From the NCBI GenBank assembly GCA_947304085.1, contig CAMZAC010000023.1, forward strand, positions 1 through 7,956: a stretch of DNA of 7,956 nucleotides, given 5' to 3'. The stretch is from an uncultured Alphaproteobacteria bacterium. Lineage in GTDB: Bacteria > Pseudomonadota > Alphaproteobacteria > Rs-D84. Every line of letters starts with the position of its first letter. Position 1 is the stretch's first letter. Below the pieces are notes generated by a model that saw nothing but the letters and a program-made list of their open reading frames with translations, searched no databases and was not told the origin of the DNA. A program made the position numbers and the translations under genes. Positions 1 to 5,727 of this stretch are shown in pieces.

Positions 1-1
1 C

Positions 2-553
2 CTTATACCATATGACACAGTTGTTGATAAAATTGATGATGCGTTAAATGTAGCCCAAGTTGTTGGGGTAGATTTGACAGATATTTATATGATGTTGAAT
101 GATTCTTGTAATTCGTGGGGCGAATATATGTGCCAAGCCGCACCTGAGAGTGGATATCGTGTTTATTATAATTACACCAATAACACAGATGAAAATAAAA
201 CTGCGCCCCGTGTTTGCAAAGAACAACCAGAAAATGAAGCTGCATGGAAAATGTGTCAGCAATGCACATTATTGCGTGTGTTAAACAATGGCGACGACGT
301 ATACAAAGGCTGGATAAATGCAGAAAAAGACGCCAGCACAAATCAAACAGTTATTGCCTGTGCATCAACCGCAATGGCAAAATCAAAACTGTTTGCGCGC
401 AAAGTAAAGGCTAAAAATGGTGCTGGCATTATTGATATTGCACAGTTCGGAAATTGGGTAAATTATCATGAACCAAACACAATAAAATCAGACAGGGCAT
501 TCAATTATTGTTCTGTTGATGACAGCACATTGAAACCAAACGGTACGTATTAA
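2..553 (+). CDS. Uncharacterised Cys-containing protein, C-terminal part (5' end outside window)
   Basis: The frame is open from base 2 to the TAA at 551-553, giving 183 visible residues with no stop upstream, so the true start lies before the window. The TTG at 74 is only an internal in-frame codon. I do not recognise the family. Visible Cys lie at fragment residues 36, 44, 72, 85, 88, 120 and 170, including a CQQC motif (85-88) and a C-x7-C pair (36-44). The middle is polar, with YNYTNNT and many Asn and Lys. No transmembrane segment is visible in this part. The spaced Cys and the secreted downstream partner suggest an extracytoplasmic protein, but the signal peptide, if any, is not in view. 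Its stop codon overlaps the next start by one base, so the two genes are probably cotranscribed and functionally linked. That it is coding is nearly certain; function is unknown. Confidence 0.85.
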   Translation, partial: LIPYDTVVDKIDDALNVAQVVGVDLTDIYMMLNDSCNSWGEYMCQAAPESGYRVYYNYTNNTDENKTAPRVCKEQPENEAAWKMCQQCTLLRVLNNGDDVYKGWINAEKDASTNQTVIACASTAMAKSKLFARKVKAKNGAGIIDIAQFGNWVNYHEPNTIKSDRAFNYCSVDDSTLKPNGTY

Positions 554-1638
554 TGAAAAAAATATTTGTAATCTTTACAGCTTTAATTTGTACACTGCCA
601 TCGATGGCGGGTGAGCTTTTTAGCAAAACAACTAAAGACTTATTGAAAGAAGATGGGGTGGAGTTAAAAAAAGACGATTATTATGTTCGTACACATACAG
701 ATAGTAAAAATAGAACGGTTACTGCAGTTTATGTACCGGATGACATATACAATAAAATATCTACTAAAACAGAACTTGAAGCAAATAAAGAGAAAAATAA
801 TATTGTTTTTATTAAACAAAGTGATGATGAGGACGACCCTTTTTATCCCGATGATGATGATTCAGAAGATGAAACAGCAAAAAAAAGCAAAAAAAAGAAA
901 ACCGATAGTAAAGCCAAAGCCGTGTTTGGCAATATTGAAATTCCAGATCCATTATTCCGTGCGATGAGCAGTAAAAACGTCAACCCAGAAGCTTTGTGTA
1001 AATCAAAGCCAGGATTGATAAACGATAAGGGTGACTATGACGAAGATTGTGCGTATATCAATCCGTATTTTGGTATTTGCGATACACATGTTTATAATAT
1101 AGGGGGGCCAGAAAACCCAACGAATTCTGATGATATTGAAAAAATGCAACAGGTAATTGCGGTCAAGACAACTGTTTTGTCGCAACAGATGTACAAGCAA
1201 TATGAATATTTGGCTGCAACTTTGCGCAGATTAAAAACGCAATTAGAAAAATCTGTGTTAAATGCAGAGTTGGAAATGTTGGGTGCAAATTCGGATAAAT
1301 CAAGTAACAGTGTTTATGGTAAAAACTCAAATTATTCTGAATGTTCGACCGGTGACCAAAATAGCTCTTTGTGGTGTTTGCGTCAAAATTATAGTGCTTT
1401 GTTAAATCAAGTTAATAATGGGACTTGTGGTCGTGACGAGAAAAAACAAATTGCCAAAGATTTAAAACTGATAAAAAGTTGGTTAAATCTGGGTGACGAT
1501 GATTGTTTTGATGAAAGCAAGATATCTTCCAGAGATAAGTGTAGAGAATGTTTAAATAATGTTTATCAAGTCGACCTTATCAAGTTACAAAGGGATATTG
1601 AAGATAGTGAATACAAGAGAAAAATGTTGTATCATTAA
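553..1638 (+). CDS. Uncharacterised secreted protein with acidic/Lys charge block and Cys-rich C-terminus
   Basis: This is a 361-residue protein of no family I recognise. Residues 1-19 form a Sec signal peptide (MKK, then a hydrophobic core, then SMA before Gly20), so the mature protein should be exported. No lipobox is present. Residues 91-107 are strongly acidic (SDDEDDP, then PDDDDSEDE) and are followed at once by a Lys-rich block (110-122). Residues about 196-245 are charged, Leu/Gln-rich and probably a coiled coil. Mature Cys occur at 149, 166, 176, 264, 275, 292, 318, 330 and 333, which fits disulfide bonding outside the cytoplasm. The start ATG overlaps the previous stop (TAATG) and has no clear Shine-Dalgarno sequence, so translation probably depends on coupling. 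Two A8 tracts lie in the charge block. The Asp-rich segment could bind cations, but it shows no EF-hand pattern. Confidence 0.87.
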   Translation: MKKIFVIFTALICTLPSMAGELFSKTTKDLLKEDGVELKKDDYYVRTHTDSKNRTVTAVYVPDDIYNKISTKTELEANKEKNNIVFIKQSDDEDDPFYPDDDDSEDETAKKSKKKKTDSKAKAVFGNIEIPDPLFRAMSSKNVNPEALCKSKPGLINDKGDYDEDCAYINPYFGICDTHVYNIGGPENPTNSDDIEKMQQVIAVKTTVLSQQMYKQYEYLAATLRRLKTQLEKSVLNAELEMLGANSDKSSNSVYGKNSNYSECSTGDQNSSLWCLRQNYSALLNQVNNGTCGRDEKKQIAKDLKLIKSWLNLGDDDCFDESKISSRDKCRECLNNVYQVDLIKLQRDIEDSEYKRKMLYH

Positions 1639-1718
1639 TACCCATAAGTAATGGCAGATAGTCTTTGTAAAAAAACAGTTTAAATATTTTTCTAATTTTT
1701 GTCTTTGGAGCAGATCCG

Positions 1719-1741
1719 GTTCCCCGCCCATGGCGGGGAAC
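1719..1741. repeat. GC-rich perfect hairpin, first of two related copies; possible terminator
   Basis: A perfect 10-bp inverted repeat (GTTCCCCGCC at 1719-1728 and GGCGGGGAAC at 1732-1741) encloses a three-base CAT loop. It is much more GC-rich than the surrounding AT-rich gap. A T-rich but interrupted run (TTTGTTCTT) follows, so it may stop transcription of the upstream secreted-protein gene. No other terminator is visible for that gene. A second, degraded relative lies 36 bases downstream, which also fits a REP-like repeat. Confidence 0.65.
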
Positions 1742-1757
1742 TTTGTTCTTGTTGATT

Positions 1758-1774
1758 CTCCGCCTGTGACGGGG
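1758..1774. repeat. Second, degenerate GC-rich hairpin related to the one at 1719
   Basis: The core TCCGCCTGTGACGGGG (1759-1774) matches CCCGCCCATGGCGGGG (1723-1738) at 12 of 16 positions. It folds only weakly: a 5-bp stem pairs 1758-1762 with 1770-1774, including one G-U pair and a seven-base loop. Two related GC-rich hairpins in tandem in an otherwise AT-rich gap suggest a dispersed repeat family rather than two independent structures. One window cannot prove that. Confidence 0.45.
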
Positions 1775-1803
1775 GGTGAAATAATATACCCAAATGTTGT
1801 ATC

Positions 1804-1821
1804 TGCATAAAATTTTATGCA
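1804..1821. promoter_or_regulatory. Perfect 18-bp palindrome upstream of the rplU promoter
   Basis: TGCATAAAATTTTATGCA is its own reverse complement over all 18 bases and ends seven bases before the -35 hexamer. The half-site TGCATAAA occurs again at 1857-1864, across the expected transcription start. The geometry fits a dimeric regulator site or an AT-rich UP-like element. No regulator can be named from the sequence. Confidence 0.45.
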
Positions 1822-1827
1822 AAAGTG

Positions 1828-1855
1828 TTGACTTTTAGTATTTTGTATGTATAAT
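1828..1855 (+). promoter_or_regulatory. Sigma70-type promoter for rplU-rpmA
   Basis: The -35 element TTGACT (1828-1833, five of six consensus bases) is followed after a 16-base spacer by a perfect -10 TATAAT (1850-1855). Transcription should begin near 1862, leaving a leader of about 59 bases before the rplU start at 1921. This is the best promoter match in the window, as expected for a ribosomal protein operon. Confidence 0.8.
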
Positions 1856-1920
1856 TTGCATAAATGTTTCGACAAATCGGGACTTTTAATACAAGAACAA
1901 TAAAACAAGAGAAAGAATAT

Positions 1921-2220
1921 ATGTCTATGTATGCAATCTTTCAAACTGGTGGAAAACAATATCGCGTTCAAGAGGGCGACATTGTAAAAGTTGAAAAACT
2001 GAATGCTACCGGTTCGGTCACTTTTGACCAAGTTTTAATGGCTGGTGACAAAGTTGGAACACCATTTATTGATGGCGCTTCTGTTGTTGCTGATGTTATC
2101 GAACAAAAACGTGATGATAAAGTTTTGGTGTTCAAGAAAAAACGTCGCCAAAATTATCGCAGAACTGCCGGTCATCGTCAGTTTATCACTGTTTTGAAAA
2201 TTAAATCAATCAAGGCCTAA
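1921..2220 (+). CDS. rplU: 50S ribosomal protein L21
   Basis: This encodes L21, a 23S rRNA-binding protein of the large ribosomal subunit. From ATG 1921 it is 99 residues, close to the roughly 103 usual for the family. Recognisable features are the N-terminal YAIFQTGGKQYRV (residues 4-16), the VGTPFIDGA segment, and the basic C-terminal rRNA-binding signature KKRRQNYRRTAGHRQ. The start at 1921 is supported by a purine-rich GAGA about eight bases upstream and by alignment with the family N-terminus. The frame stays open upstream to an ATG at 1864, but that would add 19 residues unlike L21. ATG 1927 (MYAIF) is a possible alternative two codons later. rpmA follows after 32 bases, forming the conserved L21-L27 pair behind the promoter at 1828-1855. 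Confidence 0.96.
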   Translation: MSMYAIFQTGGKQYRVQEGDIVKVEKLNATGSVTFDQVLMAGDKVGTPFIDGASVVADVIEQKRDDKVLVFKKKRRQNYRRTAGHRQFITVLKIKSIKA

Positions 2221-2252
2221 TCACAGACCAATAAAAAGTAAGGAGTTTAATT

Positions 2253-2516
2253 ATGGCACATAAGAAAGCTGGTTCTGCTTCTACAAACGGACGTGATTCA
2301 GCCGGACGTAGATTGGGTGTGAAGAAAAGTGGTGGCAGCCGCGTCATACCTGGAAACATCATCATTCGCCAACGTGGAACATCTGTTCATCCAGGGCTGA
2401 ATGTTGGTATGGGCAAAGATCATACTTTGTTCGCAAAAATCGCTGGTATTGTTTCCTTTAAACGTGGAAACGGTGACAGAAAGACAGTTTCTGTTTTACC
2501 AGACGAATCAAAATAA
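2253..2516 (+). CDS. rpmA: 50S ribosomal protein L27
   Basis: This is an 87-residue L27, the large-subunit protein whose N-terminal tail reaches towards the peptidyl transferase centre. It begins MAHKKAG, without the cleavable extension seen in Firmicutes. The diagnostic sections [21 protein letters not shown] and [16 protein letters not shown] are all present. The tail reads [10 protein letters not shown] where E. coli has GGSTRNGRDS, so it lacks the second Gly and the Arg, at unchanged length. A strong Shine-Dalgarno TAAGGAG (2239-2245) lies seven bases before the ATG. It is the last gene of the rplU operon, followed by a terminator. The GTPase gene obg, often next in this cluster, is absent here. 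Confidence 0.97.
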   Translation: MAHKKAGSASTNGRDSAGRRLGVKKSGGSRVIPGNIIIRQRGTSVHPGLNVGMGKDHTLFAKIAGIVSFKRGNGDRKTVSVLPDESK

Positions 2517-2551
2517 AAATTATCCCTTTTGGTAATTGTTTTGTTATGTTG

Positions 2552-2578
2552 CCGCCGATTTTTATCGGCGGTTTTTTT
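2552..2578 (+). terminator. Rho-independent terminator of rplU-rpmA
   Basis: A perfect 8-bp GC-rich stem (CCGCCGAT at 2552-2559 with ATCGGCGG at 2564-2571) has a TTTT loop and is followed at once by seven T residues (2572-2578). It begins 36 bases after the rpmA stop and ends before the promoter of the next gene, so that gene is a separate transcription unit. Confidence 0.93.
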
Positions 2579-2608
2579 CTTTATATTCTTTTTTTTACCG
2601 TTTTTTTG

Positions 2609-2617
2609 TGATATAAT
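2609..2617 (+). promoter_or_regulatory. Extended -10 promoter for the 773-residue Cys-rich exported protein
   Basis: TGATATAAT gives a perfect TATAAT (2612-2617) preceded by the extended -10 TG at the correct spacing. No good -35 is visible; the expected place falls in poly-T (T8 at 2589-2596), and T7 (2601-2607) fills part of the spacer. Transcription should begin near 2624, only about seven bases before the ATG at 2631, a very short leader. Confidence 0.6.
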
Positions 2618-2624
2618 ATGTGGC

Positions 2625-2629
2625 AAGGA
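2625..2629 (+). promoter_or_regulatory. Shine-Dalgarno-like AAGGA close to the start at 2631
   Basis: AAGGA ends one base before the ATG, closer than the usual 5-9 bases. It still favours 2631 as the start because no in-frame start lies between it and a TTG at 2529, which sits upstream of the terminator. A signal peptide begins exactly at 2631. Confidence 0.45.
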
Positions 2630-2630
2630 A

Positions 2631-4952
2631 ATGAAGAAATTTATATCGATTTTTTTCATAGCTGTTTTGTATGCTAGTGGTGCACTGGCGACTGGTGATG
2701 TTGTTATATCGCGCTCAATCCCAACAAAAACACCAAGTGTAACGGAAAATACAGAAACAGGACGCGCAGAAAACGCAGGCATAAGTCGTGTTGCGCGCAA
2801 TGTAAATAATACAAACACAAAAACTGCAAAAGCTGTCACAACGCGTGTTGCAACACGGACAAATGCAAAGACAACTGAAACTGCGACTAAAACAAAACCT
2901 GGGACCGGTGTAATATCGCGTTCATTGAATAATAAAAGATCAGATTCATCGCGTATAACACTTGACGAAGCTGTGAACACCGTCGGTCGAAATGCGCGTG
3001 TTAATTCTGCTAGTATAAATAATTCTGCGGCTGTGCGCCGCGCAGGCATAACTTTGCGTGCTACGACTGCAGAAGTTGGGGGGCGTGCAATTATTGGTAA
3101 TACTGGCGAACAAACAGGTTCAAATATAGATGAACAAGTACGCAATATCAAAGGGCGCGCATTGTCTTTAAGATGGGGCGGCAAAAATAAAGCAGTACAA
3201 GATGTTTCTGCAGAAGGTTTGGCAAAAGCTAAAGAGTATCTGGAAAGATCGGCTGATTTAAACAACACCTGTCAACAGCAATATAACGAATGTATGGATC
3301 AATTTTGTGCTGTGGTTGATGCAAATCAACAGCGATGCAGTTGTTCTGCAAACTTGTCGCGTTATGTCAAAGCGCAAGAGGCCGTAGAACAGGCGAATAT
3401 TGAACTGAATGATGTTGCACAACGTATACGTTATGTTGGTTTGTCTGCTGATGAAATTCGTGCGATTATGTCTGAAACAGAAGCAGAAACAGCAATGAAG
3501 CAAACAAGAGACACCAGTGAAAATCGCTCTTTGTTGGATGATATAGCAGACATGATAAAAGATCCTTCTGCAAAATCTTCTACGGATATTGATTCTGTTT
3601 TAGGTTTGGATATGGATTTGGATTTTTCAAATGATTCTTCCGAGATTTTTGGACTTGGGATAAGTATTACCGGCTCTTCAAATGATATCGCAAAAAAGCG
3701 CGGTTCAGATTTATATCGTGAAGCAACTAAACGTTGTAAATCTGTTTTATCCAGCTGTAAAGACGCGGGTGGAACAGAATCACAAATAACTGGTAATTAT
3801 GATTTAGCAATTGATCGGGATTGTATTGCATATGAAGCAGGTCTGGAAAAATTAAATAAAACACTGGTATCTAATGTGCGTAGTGCAAATTTGATGTTGC
3901 AGAAAGCACGTTTGGCTGTATTGCAAAATAAAAACCAGTATGATGTTCGTGGCTGTATTGGTGCGCTGGATAAATGTATGCTGGATGATATGGTTTGTGG
4001 TGAAGGGTATTTAAAATGTCTGGACCCAACAAAAAAATACATAGACGAAAATGGTGATGTTGTTTTGGGACAGCAGATTACAAGAATTTTAGATTTTATG
4101 GAAGATTACGATAACACAAATATTAATGCTAATTTTATAAAAGGTTCTTCTGCAGATTTAAATTGTAAAAACAAAGATGGTGGTTGCGTTGTAAATTATT
4201 TAATGTCTAAAATTGGGACAGGCGCAACAGTCAGAAATGGCGGATTGTGTCGTGCAGTATTGGACAAATGTCAAGATTATACATACACTACAAGCAATAA
4301 TTCATCAACATACAATCCATATAATGAAGTTGTTGTAAATTATATTCAACGCGCAATGGTAAACATCAAAGCGGCACAATCGAAAATCATATCTGATTAT
4401 GCAGCATCATGTTTGGCCGATATGTCAGAATGCTATAATCAACAGGTGACACAGATAAGCTCTTTAACCACAGCTGCAAATGCAGGTAATATTTACAAGG
4501 TTATGACAGGTGCATGTTATGATGTTGCGTTAACTTGTGGTTATGCTGTGTTTGCATATAATGCAGAAGTTGCAAGTAAAATGGCCGCTGCAGAATCTGA
4601 AGCAGAGGCAAAAAATGTTTTAATAACAGAAATATCTGATGTTTTCTATCAATCATTATTGTGCCCAGAAAATTCAACATTTGTTAAAGACAGCGAATAT
4701 GAGCCAGAATTTGTTGGTGAAAACAGAATACAAAAAGGTTGGGTAAACGATAAATGCAGATGTGACGATGGTTATACAGTATGGAATGGTGCGTGTTTAC
4801 CAAGTTGTAGTTCTTCTGAATATCGTAATGCTTTGGGAATATGCAGTAGCTGTACCGTGACGGGTTTCGATGCTAGGTGTACGATAACTGGGTATGTTGA
4901 TCATGATCAGGAAGTTGATGAATGCGCGGCGAATCTTTGTGGTCCGCAGTAG
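2631..4952 (+). CDS. Large exported protein with repeated C-x6-C motifs and EGF-like C-terminus, function unknown
   Basis: This is a 773-residue protein beginning with a Sec signal peptide (MKKF, hydrophobic core, cleavage after ALA at 18-20). Residues about 21-205 are Cys-free, rich in Thr, Asn, Ala and Arg and probably disordered; VISRS occurs twice (25-29, 94-98). The rest holds 30 Cys. Nine intervals are exactly C-x6-C: 214/221, 369/376, the run 442/449/456/463, 512/519, 540/547, 594/601 and 629/636. Several read C-x3-[LMY]-x2-C in helical surroundings, so the paired Cys would lie on one helix face. Residues 709-722 fit the EGF-type pattern C-x-C-x2-G-Y-x6-C, within a Cys-rich tail (709-770). 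I see no catalytic motif, transmembrane anchor or LPXTG. A disulfide-stabilised periplasmic or surface structural protein is most likely. It is monocistronic, between terminators on both sides. Confidence 0.9.
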   Translation: MKKFISIFFIAVLYASGALATGDVVISRSIPTKTPSVTENTETGRAENAGISRVARNVNNTNTKTAKAVTTRVATRTNAKTTETATKTKPGTGVISRSLNNKRSDSSRITLDEAVNTVGRNARVNSASINNSAAVRRAGITLRATTAEVGGRAIIGNTGEQTGSNIDEQVRNIKGRALSLRWGGKNKAVQDVSAEGLAKAKEYLERSADLNNTCQQQYNECMDQFCAVVDANQQRCSCSANLSRYVKAQEAVEQANIELNDVAQRIRYVGLSADEIRAIMSETEAETAMKQTRDTSENRSLLDDIADMIKDPSAKSSTDIDSVLGLDMDLDFSNDSSEIFGLGISITGSSNDIAKKRGSDLYREATKRCKSVLSSCKDAGGTESQITGNYDLAIDRDCIAYEAGLEKLNKTLVSNVRSANLMLQKARLAVLQNKNQYDVRGCIGALDKCMLDDMVCGEGYLKCLDPTKKYIDENGDVVLGQQITRILDFMEDYDNTNINANFIKGSSADLNCKNKDGGCVVNYLMSKIGTGATVRNGGLCRAVLDKCQDYTYTTSNNSSTYNPYNEVVVNYIQRAMVNIKAAQSKIISDYAASCLADMSECYNQQVTQISSLTTAANAGNIYKVMTGACYDVALTCGYAVFAYNAEVASKMAAAESEAEAKNVLITEISDVFYQSLLCPENSTFVKDSEYEPEFVGENRIQKGWVNDKCRCDDGYTVWNGACLPSCSSSEYRNALGICSSCTVTGFDARCTITGYVDHDQEVDECAANLCGPQ

Positions 4953-4958
4953 TAAACT

Positions 4959-4983
4959 AAAACGGACATTTGTCCGTTTTTTT
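4959..4983. terminator. Bidirectional terminator between convergent genes
   Basis: A 10-bp inverted repeat (AAAACGGACA at 4959-4968 with TGTCCGTTTT at 4971-4980) has a TT gap; a four-base loop with a 9-bp stem is more realistic. It is followed by T on the plus strand (to 4983) and, read on the minus strand, by TTTTAGTTT. It starts six bases after the stop of the Cys-rich gene and directly abuts the dnaQ stop codon, so it can serve both genes. Confidence 0.88.
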
Positions 4984-5668
4984 ATTTTTCTGTATTTAAT
5001 AATTTATCCATAAATTCGTCATGAATTTTCAGTTCTTCTTCTGGGACTGGAAAATTGCGCTTTGGAAAATCTGCACCAATTTTTGGATGCTTTAGAAATG
5101 CAGCGTGTTGTTCGTCCATAAACTCATTTATATCCTGCGCAGGGGCTGTGTTTTCCAATTCCAGATATACATGTGCCAAAATTTCGGCGTCAATCAATGC
5201 ACCGTGCGCATCTGCGCGTGCAGTTAAAGAAACCCCAAACCATTTTGCCAATGCATCCAAAGTATAAGCTTTTGGTCCAAAGACGCGATTTCGTGCAATA
5301 ACAATTGAATCCAACATTTGATTTCTGGGTATTGTTTTTAAGTGCAATTTTTCCAATTCGTAATTTATAAACGGAAAGTCAAAATCCAGACCGTTATGCG
5401 CAACAACCTGTGAATCACCAATAAATTCCAAAAACTTAGGTGCGATGATGGACATAGTCGGTTTGTCTTCCAAAAAAGCATTTGATATTTTATGAACCAT
5501 ATATGTTTCAGGGGGAATAATTTTGCCTTCTGGATTTATATATTCGTGAAAAGTATTATCGGTCAATTTGCCGTCAATCAACTCTACCGCGCCGATTTCA
5601 ATACAACGGTCGCCACGCATATATTCAAAACCAGTCGTTTCAATATCAAAGCAAATTATTCGCGTCAT
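4982..5668 (-). CDS. dnaQ: DNA polymerase III epsilon subunit-type 3'-5' exonuclease
   Basis: This is a 228-residue DEDDh-family exonuclease, most likely the proofreading subunit of DNA polymerase III; E. coli epsilon has 243 residues. Exo I is FDIETTG with catalytic Asp8 and Glu10. Exo II is VVAHNGLDFDFPF, where Asp97 is the likely metal ligand, one residue further from His91 than in E. coli. Exo III is ADAHGALIDAE with His155 and Asp160. The roughly 65-residue tail after Exo III corresponds to the region that contacts the clamp and polymerase alpha in E. coli. A weak clamp-motif candidate QHAAFL begins at Gln187. The start at 5668 gives a family-like N-terminus; its Shine-Dalgarno is weak. 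The gene diverges from the helicase gene and ends at the shared terminator. Another DnaQ-like nuclease role remains possible. Confidence 0.92.
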   Translation of the reverse strand: MTRIICFDIETTGFEYMRGDRCIEIGAVELIDGKLTDNTFHEYINPEGKIIPPETYMVHKISNAFLEDKPTMSIIAPKFLEFIGDSQVVAHNGLDFDFPFINYELEKLHLKTIPRNQMLDSIVIARNRVFGPKAYTLDALAKWFGVSLTARADAHGALIDAEILAHVYLELENTAPAQDINEFMDEQHAAFLKHPKIGADFPKRNFPVPEEELKIHDEFMDKLLNTEK

Positions 5669-5698
5669 AATCCAATCCGTAATTTATTAAACAAAATG

Positions 5699-5727
5699 AT
5701 TGTATAGAATTCTTTTATAAATTACAA
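5699..5727 (-). promoter_or_regulatory. Candidate dnaQ promoter (minus strand)
   Basis: On the minus strand TTGTAA (5727-5722, four of six -35 bases) and TACAAT (5704-5699, five of six -10 bases) are separated by 17 bases. The start would be near 5692, giving a leader of about 24 bases. It overlaps the plus-strand candidate almost completely. Confidence 0.5.

Noticed and set aside
442..553. First gene as a type IV secretion or pilus component
   Set aside because: I see no conserved motif of any such family in the visible residues; Cys content and position beside a secreted protein are not enough.
683..967. Alternative plus-strand reading frame inside the secreted-protein gene
   Set aside because: It lies entirely within 553-1638 in another frame, is built from A-rich repeats, and has no ribosome binding site or family-like features.
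1719..1776. CRISPR array from the repeated GC-rich hairpins
   Set aside because: There are only two copies, the second is degenerate, there is no uniform spacer set, and no cas gene is nearby.
1864..1920. rplU start at ATG 1864
   Set aside because: The 19 added residues do not resemble L21, and 1921 has a purine-rich binding site and matches the family's N-terminus. Kept only as a low-interest finding.
1585..2031. Minus-strand reading frame across the rplU leader
   Set aside because: It overlaps the ends of two real plus-strand genes and the promoter, has a composition of Phe, Tyr and Cys typical of antisense to AT-rich genes, and no recognisable domain.
2529..2630. Upstream TTG start extending the Cys-rich protein by 34 residues
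   Set aside because: It would place the start before the rpmA terminator and upstream of the extended -10 promoter, and would bury the signal peptide behind a poly-Phe stretch. ATG 2631 fits the signal peptide.
2420..3268. Long minus-strand frame of 282 codons
   Set aside because: It runs antisense through rpmA, the terminator and the low-complexity N-terminus of the Cys-rich gene. It is Val/Ala/Arg-biased as expected from the complement of Thr/Asn/Ala codons, with no domain or start signal.
3954..4020. Cys run as a haem- or iron-sulfur-binding motif
   Set aside because: There is no CxxCH, and CxxC clusters typical of iron-sulfur sites are absent here. The seven-residue spacing and export signal fit disulfides better.
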